Shown here piece by piece: positions 1-10,210 of a DNA stretch of 64,000 bases. Positions within the stretch are counted from its first letter, which is position 1. Each line of letters starts with the position of its first letter. The DNA lies in contig NZ_CP032382.1 of NCBI RefSeq assembly GCF_003589925.1, positions 4,712,001-4,776,000 of the forward strand. Reading direction: 5' to 3'. A program made the position numbers and the translations under genes. Source of the DNA: Chryseolinea soli. Lineage in GTDB: Bacteria; Bacteroidota; Bacteroidia; Cytophagales; Cyclobacteriaceae. The notes beneath the pieces were generated by a model that made no database searches, had not been told where the DNA came from, and worked only from the letters and a program-made list of their open reading frames with translations.

Positions 1-286
1 TAAATCCTTGAAATATTGCCGTATTGGTTTGCCTAAATTGCGTATTCTCCTTGTCACTTATTCGCTGTTGGATCATTGCATCCATTGGATACTGCAAACC
101 GGTCATGGTTACCGCATGAGAGTAAACAAAGGATTGCGTACTATACTGATAATAAACTTCCGCGACGCCAGGAATGGACATCCGAACTGAAGGATACACG
201 CCGTGCCCAATTTCCACATAAAATTGTCCCGCCGTGTTAATATTTACAGTTATTTTCTGATTAACATCTACAGCTCCGCCCATCAT
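1..286 (-). CDS. Unrecognised protein, 5' part only, runs off the left edge
   Basis: The minus strand is open from position 325 down to base 1, with an in-frame stop at 326-328 just upstream. The first ATG codons are at 286 and 283, giving about 95 residues before the window ends. The product begins MMGGAVDVNQKITVNIN and alternates polar and hydrophobic residues as in beta strands; no signal peptide or known motif is visible. The DNA is more AT-rich than the neighbouring genes. One palindromic repeat (312-336) lies immediately upstream and contains the stop codon, so the N-terminus could have been truncated by that element; a TTG at 292 is an alternative start. I do not recognise the family. 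A stop-free run of this length in AT-rich DNA argues for a real gene but does not prove it. Confidence 0.5.
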   Translation of the reverse strand, partial: MMGGAVDVNQKITVNINTAGQFYVEIGHGVYPSVRMSIPGVAEVYYQYSTQSFVYSHAVTMTGLQYPMDAMIQQRISDKENTQFRQTNTAIFQGF

Positions 287-311
287 TTGCAAGCCGGATA
301 TTTCGCCCGCC

Positions 312-336
312 CTTGTTGGTGTTCTTCACCAACAAG
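312..336. repeat. Palindromic repeat, copy 1
   Basis: Arms CTTGTTGGTG and CACCAACAAG pair perfectly over 10 bp around a 5-base loop (ttctt). This is the same element as the copy at 17922-17946 in the opposite orientation. Confidence 0.85.
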
Positions 337-497
337 ATTTATGGCCATACCCTTAGTAGCGGCGAGCCAAATGAGGATGGGAAATTTTCCGCGCGAAATA
401 ACACTACGCATCGCCCCATTATGATTGGGAGGAACGATCTTCGTTTAAGAAGGTGGGAGCGATACGCTTGCTTCAAGAATGTTACGGGAAGCGATTC

Positions 498-520
498 TTT
501 GTTGGTGAGACACCAACAAA
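498..520. repeat. Palindromic repeat, copy 2
   Basis: Arms TTTGTTGGTG and CACCAACAAA form a perfect 10 bp stem with a 3-base loop (aga). The outermost base pair changed in both arms compared with copy 1, which keeps pairing intact and suggests that the hairpin itself matters. Confidence 0.85.
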
Positions 521-606
521 GGGGGGTGGGGGCCATGGGCAATGTTTTGTTTGGGAGTATTGAATGGCACGAAGGGTTTGCTTCGGGAATGTCGCTGAAA
601 GCGATT

Positions 607-631
607 CTTGTTGGTGAAGAACACCAATAAG
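607..631. repeat. Palindromic repeat, copy 3
   Basis: Arms CTTGTTGGTG and CACCAATAAG surround the loop aagaa. One C-to-T change at 628 in the right arm would give a G-U pair in RNA. It is preceded by a diverged copy of the sequence that precedes copy 2. Confidence 0.85.
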
Positions 632-645
632 GGCCGGTGGGCCGG

Positions 646-1368
646 TTACAACTTCAAATAAAAATCCCGCGTCAATTCAACGTAGCTGTCAGACCATTCC
701 AGTTTCTCCTTATATAATAAGATCTCGCCGGTCTCCGTCGCTCGTTCCTTTCGCGAAAATTCCAGCAGCCACCGTTCGATGGGCTTGCCTTCACGTGTCC
801 GGAAGCTGTATTGCCGGGTACAGAAAAAGCCCCGTGGTTGTGCCAGGGTAATGAATTGAAGGCCTTCGGTGTAGGGGAGAACAACGTTGAATGTTCCTTC
901 GCGCGTCAACAGACGATCGACCGCCCCGAGCAAAGCAGCGTGGTCTAGCGTCACCGTATGACGTGCTTCGTGACGTCGTTTGTTGGGCGGCTCTTGGCTG
1001 TTGATGAAGTAGGGGGGATTGCTGAGGATGACGTTATAGAGCGAGGGGGTTTGAGGTGGTGTGAAATCCTGGATAGGTGTAATATGAACATGCAGGCGGT
1101 CGCCCCACGGTGACGCAGAAAAATTATCAGCGGCTTGGGCGGCGTCTTGTCCCTCGAGCTCTACGGCATCGATTTGCGTGAGGGGTGAGGTCCGTTGGGC
1201 GGCCATCAGCGCGATGATGCCCGAACCCGTGCCGATGTCGAGGATGCGGTTGGCGTTTGCAACGTGGGCCCAGGCGCCAAGCAGGACGGCATCGGTGCCC
1301 ACCTTCATGGTGCTGCGGTCGTGCTGCACTTCAAATTGTTTGAACTGAAAATGCGTTTTCCTTTTCAT
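646..1368 (-). CDS. trmN6: tRNA1(Val) (adenine-37-N6)-methyltransferase
   Basis: A 240-residue class I SAM-dependent methyltransferase of the TrmN6/YfiC family, which methylates N6 of adenine 37 in the anticodon loop of tRNA1(Val). The start MKRKTHFQFKQFEV followed by KVGTDAVLLGAW is typical of the family. The SAM-binding loop DIGTGSG is at residues 44-50 and the N6-adenine methyltransferase signature SNPPYF at about 116-121. Length matches the family. It is a cytosolic single-gene unit on the minus strand, divergent from the oxidoreductase at 1473. Nothing is missing or truncated. Confidence 0.9.
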   Translation of the reverse strand: MKRKTHFQFKQFEVQHDRSTMKVGTDAVLLGAWAHVANANRILDIGTGSGIIALMAAQRTSPLTQIDAVELEGQDAAQAADNFSASPWGDRLHVHITPIQDFTPPQTPSLYNVILSNPPYFINSQEPPNKRRHEARHTVTLDHAALLGAVDRLLTREGTFNVVLPYTEGLQFITLAQPRGFFCTRQYSFRTREGKPIERWLLEFSRKERATETGEILLYKEKLEWSDSYVELTRDFYLKL

Positions 1369-1472
1369 ACCTTCACGGCCCGGGTTCGCGGGACAGCTTT
1401 CTTTCCATGATCTCCGTTAAGAAGAAAAGGAAAGGAGTGGTGGTCCTTTTATAAACTCTACACCGTAAGTAT

Positions 1473-2465
1473 ATGGAAAAAATTCGCTGGGGTATTTTAG
1501 GATGTGGCAAAATCGCCAACAAGTTCGCCGCCGACCTGCGGCTGGTCAAAGATGCAGAGCTGGTGGCTATTGCCTCGCGCAACCCAAAAAAGATCGCCGC
1601 CTTCACCGCAGAGTTTGCCGTGCCGCTCGTGTTTCATACGTACGAAGAACTGGCGGCCTCGCCCGATGTGGACGTGATCTATGTGGCCACCCCCCACGGC
1701 TTCCACCGCGACCATACCCTGCTTTGCCTGCAACATAAAAAGGCCGTGCTCTGCGAAAAGGCCTTTGCCCTCAACGCCTACCAAGTGCACGACATGATCG
1801 ACGCCGCCCGCAAACACAACACGTTTCTAATGGAGGCCTTCTGGACAAAATTCCTGCCGCAATATCAAAAGGTAAGCACGCTCATCAAGTCGGGCGACAT
1901 CGGCGAAGTGAGACTGGTCCAGGCCGACTTTGGTTTTCGCGCCGAGAAGCCCACGCCACAGCGGCTACACGACCCGGCCTTGGGTGGGGGATCGCTGCTG
2001 GACGTCGGCATCTACCCGGTTTTTCTCGCCCTGTCGTTCCTGGGCAAACCTGTGGATGTGAAGGCCGTCATGAAGCCCTATCCTTCCGGCGTGGACGAGC
2101 AGATCGCCATGACGCTGGTGTTCGAGAACGGCGCGCTGGCCAACCTCAGCGCCTCCTTCGCGGCCGACACGCCCGTGGAGGCCACCATTGTGGGCACGAC
2201 GGGATACATTCGCATGAGCAATCGCTTTCACAATGCCACCTCGCACATCACGATGGTCAAGGATAAGCAACCACCCCAAACCATCGAAGTGCACCGCGAA
2301 GAAGGCTATGGCTACCAGTTCGAGGCACGTCACGTGAACAGCTGTTTAAACAAAGGCCTTACCGAAAGCCCGGTGATGTGCCACGCCGACTCGCTGTTAC
2401 TCATAGAGACCCTGGACCGCATCCGCAAAAGCTGCGGCATCCGCTATGAAGCCGACCGGCAATAG
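1473..2465 (+). CDS. Gfo/Idh/MocA family NAD(P)-dependent oxidoreductase
   Basis: 330 residues. The N-terminus is a Rossmann fold with the dinucleotide-binding loop GCGKIA at residues 10-15, and the family's EK motif appears as CEKAF at 94-98 (usually EKP). The C-terminal half, about 130 onwards, is the GFO_IDH_MocA alpha/beta domain, with GGSLLDVGIYPV typical of the trans-1,2-dihydrobenzene-1,2-diol dehydrogenase-like branch. Members oxidise or reduce sugars, inositols and similar polyols in the cytosol. The substrate cannot be read from the sequence, and the neighbours (tRNA methylase, cupin) do not identify a pathway. Confidence 0.85.
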   Translation: MEKIRWGILGCGKIANKFAADLRLVKDAELVAIASRNPKKIAAFTAEFAVPLVFHTYEELAASPDVDVIYVATPHGFHRDHTLLCLQHKKAVLCEKAFALNAYQVHDMIDAARKHNTFLMEAFWTKFLPQYQKVSTLIKSGDIGEVRLVQADFGFRAEKPTPQRLHDPALGGGSLLDVGIYPVFLALSFLGKPVDVKAVMKPYPSGVDEQIAMTLVFENGALANLSASFAADTPVEATIVGTTGYIRMSNRFHNATSHITMVKDKQPPQTIEVHREEGYGYQFEARHVNSCLNKGLTESPVMCHADSLLLIETLDRIRKSCGIRYEADRQ

Positions 2466-2569
2466 AATTGGGAACTCCATATTTTAATTTATTGGCGCCG
2501 TCGGACCTGAAGAAATCTTTCAGAATAAAGAATTTAAACTAATTTTCGCCCTTCATTTTACAACCCGGT

Positions 2570-3085
2570 ATGAACCCATCTTTGACTTTGACCGGCGACA
2601 AAGCCGCCGTATTTGCAACTGTTGAGAACTATTTGGCTAAGGCTGGCTTCGCGGTGGCCGCCAAGGACTTTAATCGCCCCTGGGGTGGTTTCTTTGTGCT
2701 GGACGAAACACAGGCCCAGGCATTCGCCGATCTGTATTTTCCCGGCATCAATCTCGATACGCTGCGCATCAGCGGCAAGCTGAGTCCGAAGATCCTGATG
2801 GTGCAGCCGCAGACACGCTTGTCGTGGCAGTATCACCACCGTCGCGCCGAGATCTGGAAACTGGTGGCAGGCACGGCCGGTGTGGTGACCAGCGAAACGG
2901 ATACAGAGGGCGTTGTGAAGAGCCTGGCCCCCGGCGAGATTATCCGCCTGCGCCAAGGACAGCGTCACCGCCTGGTGGGCCTCGACGGCTGGGGCATGAT
3001 TGCCGAGATCTGGCAACACACCGACGCCAACCATCCTTCCGACGAGAGCGACATCGTGCGGGTGCAGGATGACTTCGGACGGTGA
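2570..3085 (+). CDS. Cupin-fold protein, phosphomannose isomerase type II-like
   Basis: 171 residues. The metal-binding cupin motif is visible as HHRRAEIW at about residues 89-96, followed by the GxxG turn and a second histidine region (RLRQGQRHRLVG). This pattern resembles the C-terminal cupin of type II mannose-6-phosphate isomerases, and homologues are sometimes labelled phosphoheptose isomerase. The N-terminal 60 residues (RPWGGFFVLDE) belong to the same stand-alone family. A role in binding or isomerising a sugar phosphate is plausible but not shown. It precedes the TIGR02757 gene by 36 bp and the two may share a transcript. Confidence 0.7.
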   Translation: MNPSLTLTGDKAAVFATVENYLAKAGFAVAAKDFNRPWGGFFVLDETQAQAFADLYFPGINLDTLRISGKLSPKILMVQPQTRLSWQYHHRRAEIWKLVAGTAGVVTSETDTEGVVKSLAPGEIIRLRQGQRHRLVGLDGWGMIAEIWQHTDANHPSDESDIVRVQDDFGR

Positions 3086-3112
3086 TCGTTTTTATCATAA
3101 CCATTTAATATT

Positions 3113-3117
3113 GGAGG
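3113..3117 (+). promoter_or_regulatory. Shine-Dalgarno-like GGAGG that fixes a GTG start
   Basis: GGAGG ends 4 bases before the GTG at 3122. Such a site is uncommon in this window, where most genes lack one, and it supports the non-ATG start of the following gene. Confidence 0.55.
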
Positions 3118-3121
3118 ACCG

Positions 3122-3916
3122 GTGGCCAAGAAGTTGAAGGATGCCGAACTGAAAGCGTTCCTGGACGAGAAGGTGGACCGCTACAATCAACCGGGCTTCA
3201 TCGAGCTGGATCCCATCTCCATTCCCCATGCTTTCACCAAGCCACAGGACATCGAGATCGCCGGTCTCTTTGCTGCCGTATTGGCCTGGGGGCAGCGCGT
3301 CACCATCGTGCGCAAATGCCAGGAGCTATTAGGCCTGATGGACAACGATCCACATCAATTTATCCTCCATCACCGGCCGCGCGACCTGAAGGCACTCGAA
3401 ACGTTTAAACACCGCACGTTCAACGCGACGGATACCTTGTATTTTGTGGAGTTCCTAAAATGGTTCTACCAAAAACACAGTTCCTTAGAAGAGGCTTTTG
3501 TTGTCGATCCCGCGGCGAAGACCATAGAGGGAGGGTTGATCCATTTTCACGATCTTTTCTTTAGCCTCGACGATTATCCCCATCGCACGCGAAAGCACAT
3601 CTCCACCCCGGAACGAAAATCAACCTGCAAGCGCCTCAGCATGTACCTCCGCTGGATGGTGCGCGACGACCACAAAGGTGTTGACTTCGGGTTATGGAAA
3701 AATATATCACCGGCACAGCTTGTATGCCCTTGCGACCTCCACGTGGATAGGGTAGGGCGGAGGCTGAAGCTGATCCGTCGCAAACAAACGGATTGGCAAA
3801 CGGCGCTGGAGCTCACCGCCAATTTATCGCGACTCGATCCATCAGACCCGGTGAAGTATGACTTCGCTTTGTTCGGTTTGGGCATCGAAGAAGGACGGTC
3901 GAGGCGGGGAGGCTGA
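3122..3916 (+). CDS. TIGR02757 family protein (DUF2400)
   Basis: 264 residues from a GTG start supported by a GGAGG four bases upstream. The sequence follows the conserved TIGR02757/DUF2400 layout of Bacteroidota: an N-terminal helix with LKAFLDEKVDRYNQP, the stretch DIEIAGLFAAVLAWGQR at about 47-63, a central FHDLFFSLDDYPHRT region, and a C-terminal PCDLHVDRVGRRLKL followed by DPVKYDFALFGLG. The family has been related to HhH-type DNA glycosylase-like folds, but its function is unknown. The last residues (RSRRGG) replace the usual longer tail, so the extreme C-terminus may be slightly altered. Cytosolic; no partner gene is evident. Confidence 0.8.
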   Translation: MAKKLKDAELKAFLDEKVDRYNQPGFIELDPISIPHAFTKPQDIEIAGLFAAVLAWGQRVTIVRKCQELLGLMDNDPHQFILHHRPRDLKALETFKHRTFNATDTLYFVEFLKWFYQKHSSLEEAFVVDPAAKTIEGGLIHFHDLFFSLDDYPHRTRKHISTPERKSTCKRLSMYLRWMVRDDHKGVDFGLWKNISPAQLVCPCDLHVDRVGRRLKLIRRKQTDWQTALELTANLSRLDPSDPVKYDFALFGLGIEEGRSRRGG

Positions 3917-4253
3917 CTTCGTGCGGAGATTGAGTGCGGGGCTTGCACAAGCCACCTGATCGGAGCCGCTGAGCCTTGAAATAACGCGGATAAATGTGGG
4001 ATTTACCACACGTCCTTTCTGCCATCGTTAGCGAAATAGAAAAGTTCCCGTCTTTCTTTTGAAGGCCTTCTTAAAGCAAGCTTAAAGTCAGGATTTACAC
4101 GGGCAAAACGTGCTCATTTCAATTTAAAATCATTCTAAATTACACTGATATTGTTGGAAATTGACCCCATCTAAGCATTCCGTAATTACCTTTCGCAGGT
4201 TTTGAAATGGGGCAGGAAAACCCCATATTTTATTGCGCAACGGCTTAAATAAA
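3917..4253. other. Intergenic region upstream of the ACIII operon
   Basis: No gene is seen in these 337 bases. A short hairpin, ATGGGG (4207-4212) with CCCCAT (4221-4226) followed by an AT-rich tract, could be a weak terminator in front of the promoter at 4254. The remainder shows no repeat, tRNA or recognisable riboswitch. Confidence 0.5.
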
Positions 4254-4284
4254 TTTGAAAAAATGAGTTCCGATAGTAGATTTG
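4254..4284 (+). promoter_or_regulatory. Bacteroidota-type promoter of the ACIII operon
   Basis: TTTG at 4254-4257, a 19 bp spacer, then TAGATTTG at 4277-4284. This matches the known Bacteroidota consensus of a -33 TTTG and a -7 TAnnTTTG. Transcription would begin near 4290, about 30 bases before the chosen actA start at 4320. It rules against a start at 4233, which would put the promoter inside the gene. Confidence 0.6.
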
Positions 4285-4319
4285 TGCCGCTTGTTTTGAA
4301 AACGGACACTGAACCAAAC

Positions 4320-5564
4320 ATGAATAGAAATTTTATCTCCTCCGCTTGCAAGTTCCTCTCCCTGGTTTTCGTCTTCGCATTTCTCAATCTTACCTCCAAC
4401 GCTCAGGAAATCTCCAAAGAGCCCGCTGCCATCAGCGCTGGTGAATCATTGTTTAATGCAAACTGTAAAGCCTGTCACAGAGTAAAGTCCAAGTTAGTAG
4501 GCCCTGCACTACAAAACGTTTACGACCGGGCCCCTTCCATCGACTGGATCAAGTCGTTTGTGAAGAACTCCTCCGGTGTCATCGCAAGTGGAGATGACTA
4601 CGCCAACAAGCTGTACAATGAGTTCAACAAAACTCAGATGACAGCTTTTTCTTCGTTTAAGGATGCCGACATCATGAACATCCTGGCCTACATCAAGGCT
4701 GAAACGGAGAAGGTGGCTGTTACTCCGGTACCTAACGGTCCGGTTCCTCCCACGGGCGGCGGCGATGGTGGTGTTTCGAAAACCTACCTCGACGTCATCC
4801 TCGCCGGCATGCTCCTCATCCTGGTGTTGTTGTTGGTGATCTTGGGCTTCCTCGTTTCGGCCCTCAAGCGTTTCCTCGATCAGAAAGAACTTTCGGAAGA
4901 AGAAAAAGAAGTGGTTCATTCGCCCATCACGCTCGGTACCGTTACCAGCAGCTCGGGCTTCATTTTCATCGTGGTGTTCCTGGCCGGTTCGCTGGGCTTC
5001 AAGGCGGTGATCAATGGTCTTTATTCTATCGGTATTCAGCAAGGCTACGCTCCCAAGCAGCCCATTGCTTTCTCGCACAAGATCCACGCCGGTCAATTGG
5101 AGATCGACTGTAAATATTGCCACGTCGGTGTAATGAAAGGCAAGAGCGCCACCATTCCTTCGGTCAACATTTGTATGAACTGCCACAACCAGATCAAAGA
5201 AGGACAGCAGACCGGAACGGGTGAAATTGCCAAGATCACGGCAGCGTGGGAAAATAAGAAACCCATCGAGTGGGTTCGTATCCACAACCTTCCTGACCTG
5301 GCCTACTTCAACCACTCGCAGCACGTGAACGTGGCGGGCGTTGAATGCCAGACTTGCCACGGTCCTATCGAAACGATGGACGTTGTTCGTCAGCACTCCT
5401 TATTGACCATGGGCTGGTGTATCGATTGCCACCGCAAAACCGATGTGAACACCAAAGGCAACGCCTACTACGACAAGCTGGTAGAGCTGCACAAGGAAAA
5501 ATCGAAGGCACCGATGAAGGTAGAGGATGAAGGTGGATTGGAATGTGCCAAGTGTCACTATTAA
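4320..5564 (+). CDS. actA: Alternative complex III subunit A, multihaem cytochrome c with an extra N-terminal cytochrome domain
   Basis: 414 residues from ATG 4320, chosen because a signal peptide (FLSLVFVFAFLNLTSNAQ) follows at once and a promoter lies at 4254-4284. There are six CXXCH haem sites. The first (CKACH, C49/C52/H53) sits in a class I cytochrome c domain of about 110 residues. A proline/glycine-rich linker and two membrane segments follow, then five sites (CKYCH, CMNCH, CQTCH, CIDCH, CAKCH), the last of them at the C-terminus. The five C-terminal sites match the pentahaem ActA of ACIII, which takes electrons from quinol oxidation. The extra domain could carry electrons to the oxidase encoded downstream. 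First gene of actABCDEF-coxBA; actB follows after 42 bp. Confidence 0.88.
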   Translation: MNRNFISSACKFLSLVFVFAFLNLTSNAQEISKEPAAISAGESLFNANCKACHRVKSKLVGPALQNVYDRAPSIDWIKSFVKNSSGVIASGDDYANKLYNEFNKTQMTAFSSFKDADIMNILAYIKAETEKVAVTPVPNGPVPPTGGGDGGVSKTYLDVILAGMLLILVLLLVILGFLVSALKRFLDQKELSEEEKEVVHSPITLGTVTSSSGFIFIVVFLAGSLGFKAVINGLYSIGIQQGYAPKQPIAFSHKIHAGQLEIDCKYCHVGVMKGKSATIPSVNICMNCHNQIKEGQQTGTGEIAKITAAWENKKPIEWVRIHNLPDLAYFNHSQHVNVAGVECQTCHGPIETMDVVRQHSLLTMGWCIDCHRKTDVNTKGNAYYDKLVELHKEKSKAPMKVEDEGGLECAKCHY

Positions 5565-5606
5565 TATATAGAATAATTACGGTCAACGCATCGCGATAAA
5601 CGATTT

Positions 5607-8600
5607 ATGGAAGAATCAAAGAAGGTATACTGGAAAGGCATAGAGCAACTGGCCAACAACCCGGAGTTTGTAAAGCACGCTCACGAAGAATTTGCTCAGC
5701 CAGGACCGGAAGAAGATCTGGGACATTCCCGCAGGGATTTCTTGAAAATGATGGGCTTTGGTGTGTCGGCCGTAGCATTGGCCGCTTGCGAAGCGCCCGT
5801 GCGCAAGGCTATTCCGTATGTGAACAAGCCGCTCGACATCGATCCCAGCATCCCGAACTACTACGCTTCAACCTACACCAACGGCGGCGACTACGCCAGC
5901 ATCGTGGTGAAGACCCGCGAAGGCCGTCCGATCAAAATTGAAGGTAACGCGCTGTCAAGCGTGTCCAAAGGCGGCACCAGCGCTCAGGTAGAGGCTTCGG
6001 TGCTTTCTTTATATGATAACTCCAGGCTTCGCGGCCCTTTCACAAGAGGCACCGAGAAGAAGGAAAAGATCACCTGGGAAGACCTCGACAAACAGGTAGG
6101 CGCCAAGTTGAGCGAAATTGCCGGCAAAGGCGGCCAGATCCGCATTGTAAGCAACTCGATCCTGAGCCCTAGCACAAAGGCTGCGATCGCAAAATTCACA
6201 GCGAAGTATCCCACTACACAACATGTTCAGTACGATCAAACGTCTGCTTATGGCGTGTTGAAAGCCAACGAAGCTTCTTTCGGAAAGGCGTTCATTCCTT
6301 CGTACGACTTTAGCAAGGCATCCGTCATTGTAAGCGTTGCTGCCGACTTCCTGGGCAGCTGGATTTCTCCTATAGAATACACCAAGCAATACGCCATCAC
6401 CCGCGATGTGACCGAGGAAAAGAGAGAGATGTCTCGCCACTATCAGTTCGAGTCCATCCTGTCGATCACCGGTGCCAATGCAGACTACAGATCGCAGGTC
6501 AAGCCTTCGCAAGAAGGAGCTGTGGTGGTTGCCTTGTATAACCTCATCGCTGCCAAAGCCGGCAAACCTGCCGTTTCGGGTGGCGACGATAAAATAACCC
6601 ACGTAGCCAAAGCGGCCGAAGACCTCTGGGCTGCCCGCGGTAAAGCCCTGGTAGTAGCCGGGTCGAACGACAAGTCGGTGCAAATCCTCGTGAACGGCAT
6701 CAACGACATGCTGGGAAGCTACGGCACCACCATCGACACAGCCGTTACGGTGAACTACCGTCAAGGCGACGATGCAGCGATGGCCGCATTTGTAAGCGAT
6801 GTAGAAGGTGGCAAAGTAGACGGCGTGATCTTCTACAATTGCAACCCCGTATACGATTATCCGCAAGGCGCGAAATTAGGCGCAGCGCTGAAAGGCATTG
6901 CCTTAACCATTTCCACCAGCTATAAAGAAGAAGAGACCGGCGCGCTGACGCAATACCTGGCACCCGATCATCACTACCTCGAAGCCTGGAACGACGCCGA
7001 GCCGAAGAAAAATATGTACAGCTTAGGCCAGCCTGCCATCACGCCGATCTTCAAGTCGCGTGCCGCACAGGAAAGCCTTTTGTTGTGGGCCGGCGAACCG
7101 AAAGCCGACTACTTTGAAATTCTCCAAAGCAACTGGAAAACCTGGTTCTACAAAGGCCAAGGCGATTTCCAAACGTTCTGGGACAAAGCCCTTTATGATG
7201 GCGTGCTGGAGTTGCCTGCAGAACCCGCAGCAGCCGTTGCCTTTGCCGGCGACGTGAATGCCGCGGCCAGCAGCATTGCCAGCGCACCGAAATCCGCCGG
7301 CTTCGAGCTGGTGATCTACGAAAGCGGTAACATCGGCAACGGATCGCAATCCAACAACCCGCTGTTGCAAGAGCTTCCCGACCCGATCACCAAAGCAGTT
7401 TGGGATCACTATGTAACCGTATCGCCGAAAGACGCGAAAGACATCAACTTCAGCGAAAGCATCACCAAATATTTCACGATCGGTGTGGAAGGCAAGTCGA
7501 TTGAACTTCCCTTACTGGTTCAACCGGGACAAACTCCCGGCACGATCGGTGTACCCCTCGGTTACGGCCGCACCAAAGCCGGCAAGGTAGCCGATAACAT
7601 TGGTGTGAACGTTTACCCGCTCGTAGCCATGGTGAACGGTTCGTTGAGCTACACGCTCAACAACGTGAAGTTCGAAAAGACAAACAAAGAATATCAGATC
7701 GCGCAGACGCAAACCCATAATACTTACATGGGCCGTCAGACCGTAGTGCAGGAAACTACCCTGGCGAAATACCAGGACAAACATTGGGACCGCGAATACC
7801 ATCCCACGGTTACCACCTGGGCCGATCCCAAACACAAAGTCGCTCCCGGTGAAGTGGCCATCTGGAAAGGTCACGAATACAAAGATCACCATTGGGGCAT
7901 GGCCATCGACCTGAACACCTGTATCGGTTGTGGCGCCTGCGTGGTGGCTTGTAACGTAGAGAACAACGTGTCGCTGGTAGGTCGCGATGAAGTGATCAAG
8001 CGCCGCGAAATGCACTGGTTGCGCATCGACCGCTACTACAGCACCGACGCTCCCGCGGACGATTGGAGAGGTGTTGAAGTGGCTGCGGAAAATCCTGAAG
8101 TGGTGTTCCAACCCATGCTGTGCCAACACTGCAACAACGCACCTTGCGAAACGGTATGTCCTGTAGCGGCTACGACCCACAGCACCGAAGGTCTGAACCA
8201 AATGACCTACAACCGCTGCATCGGTACACGCTATTGTGCAAACAACTGTCCTTATAAAGTGAGACGTTTCAACTGGTTCAAATATCATGACAACCGTCAG
8301 TTCGAGACCGCTAACCCGGCCATGAACACCGACCTGGGTAAGATGGTATTGAACCCCGATGTGACTGTACGTTCACGCGGTGTGATGGAGAAATGCTCGT
8401 TCTGCGTGCAACGCATCCAGGCCGGCAAGCTCACCGCCAAGCGCGAAAGAAGACCGATGAACGACGGCGAAGTGGTAACCGCCTGCCAGGCATCTTGCTC
8501 TACGGGCGCCATTGTATTCGGCGACATCAACAATCCCGAAAGCAAGATCTCCAAACTGTTGAAGATCAGACCGGCCGATCCGGAACGCCCGCACCGCGTA

Positions 8601-8711
8601 GACAAGATCACGGACAACCCCCGTGCCTACCAAGTGCTGGAAGAGATCGGCGTGAAGCCCAATATCTGGTACCTCACCAAAGTAAGAAACAAGGATGCCG
8701 CCAAAGCCTAA
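5607..8711 (+). CDS. actB: Alternative complex III subunit B, TAT-targeted iron-sulfur protein
   Basis: 1034 residues. A twin-arginine-type signal is present at residues 42-47 (RRDFLK), set back behind about 40 polar residues as in ActB, and followed by VSAVALAACEAP, which also looks like a lipidation site. The central 650 residues correspond to a molybdopterin oxidoreductase-like domain that in ActB proteins carries no molybdopterin. The C-terminal ferredoxin-like domain has cysteine groups CIGCGACVVAC (from C772), CQHCNNAPCETVC, CIGTRYCANNC, then CSFC and CQASC, enough for several Fe-S clusters. It acts on the periplasmic face of ACIII, passing electrons between quinol and the ActA haems. 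Second gene of the operon. Confidence 0.9.
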   Translation: MEESKKVYWKGIEQLANNPEFVKHAHEEFAQPGPEEDLGHSRRDFLKMMGFGVSAVALAACEAPVRKAIPYVNKPLDIDPSIPNYYASTYTNGGDYASIVVKTREGRPIKIEGNALSSVSKGGTSAQVEASVLSLYDNSRLRGPFTRGTEKKEKITWEDLDKQVGAKLSEIAGKGGQIRIVSNSILSPSTKAAIAKFTAKYPTTQHVQYDQTSAYGVLKANEASFGKAFIPSYDFSKASVIVSVAADFLGSWISPIEYTKQYAITRDVTEEKREMSRHYQFESILSITGANADYRSQVKPSQEGAVVVALYNLIAAKAGKPAVSGGDDKITHVAKAAEDLWAARGKALVVAGSNDKSVQILVNGINDMLGSYGTTIDTAVTVNYRQGDDAAMAAFVSDVEGGKVDGVIFYNCNPVYDYPQGAKLGAALKGIALTISTSYKEEETGALTQYLAPDHHYLEAWNDAEPKKNMYSLGQPAITPIFKSRAAQESLLLWAGEPKADYFEILQSNWKTWFYKGQGDFQTFWDKALYDGVLELPAEPAAAVAFAGDVNAAASSIASAPKSAGFELVIYESGNIGNGSQSNNPLLQELPDPITKAVWDHYVTVSPKDAKDINFSESITKYFTIGVEGKSIELPLLVQPGQTPGTIGVPLGYGRTKAGKVADNIGVNVYPLVAMVNGSLSYTLNNVKFEKTNKEYQIAQTQTHNTYMGRQTVVQETTLAKYQDKHWDREYHPTVTTWADPKHKVAPGEVAIWKGHEYKDHHWGMAIDLNTCIGCGACVVACNVENNVSLVGRDEVIKRREMHWLRIDRYYSTDAPADDWRGVEVAAENPEVVFQPMLCQHCNNAPCETVCPVAATTHSTEGLNQMTYNRCIGTRYCANNCPYKVRRFNWFKYHDNRQFETANPAMNTDLGKMVLNPDVTVRSRGVMEKCSFCVQRIQAGKLTAKRERRPMNDGEVVTACQASCSTGAIVFGDINNPESKISKLLKIRPADPERPHRVDKITDNPRAYQVLEEIGVKPNIWYLTKVRNKDAAKA

Positions 8712-8770
8712 GGCCGAGGTTGAAAATTGAAAAACGAATAAGTGTATAACGGATAACTTATAATCATAAA

Positions 8771-10189
<1,419 letters not shown>

Positions 10190-10210
10190 TGCACTTGTAA
10201 AACAGAGACA

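Larger units (their letters stand above)
287..645. other. Gene-free stretch with palindromic repeats
   Basis: No convincing gene is present. The stretch holds three copies of a 23-25 bp palindrome and an imperfect direct duplication: the segment ending in the second palindrome (468-520) is repeated at 578-631. The short reading frames here begin or end inside the palindromes and have repetitive composition, so I do not call them. Confidence 0.6.

Noticed and set aside
313..630. 105-residue plus-strand reading frame in the palindrome-rich stretch
   Set aside because: It begins in one palindromic copy and ends in another; the composition is repeat-derived and it overlaps the minus-strand partial gene only at the edge of the repeats.
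4233..4319. N-terminal extension of ActA from an upstream ATG
   Set aside because: It would bury the signal peptide and would include the promoter boxes at 4254-4284 in coding sequence.
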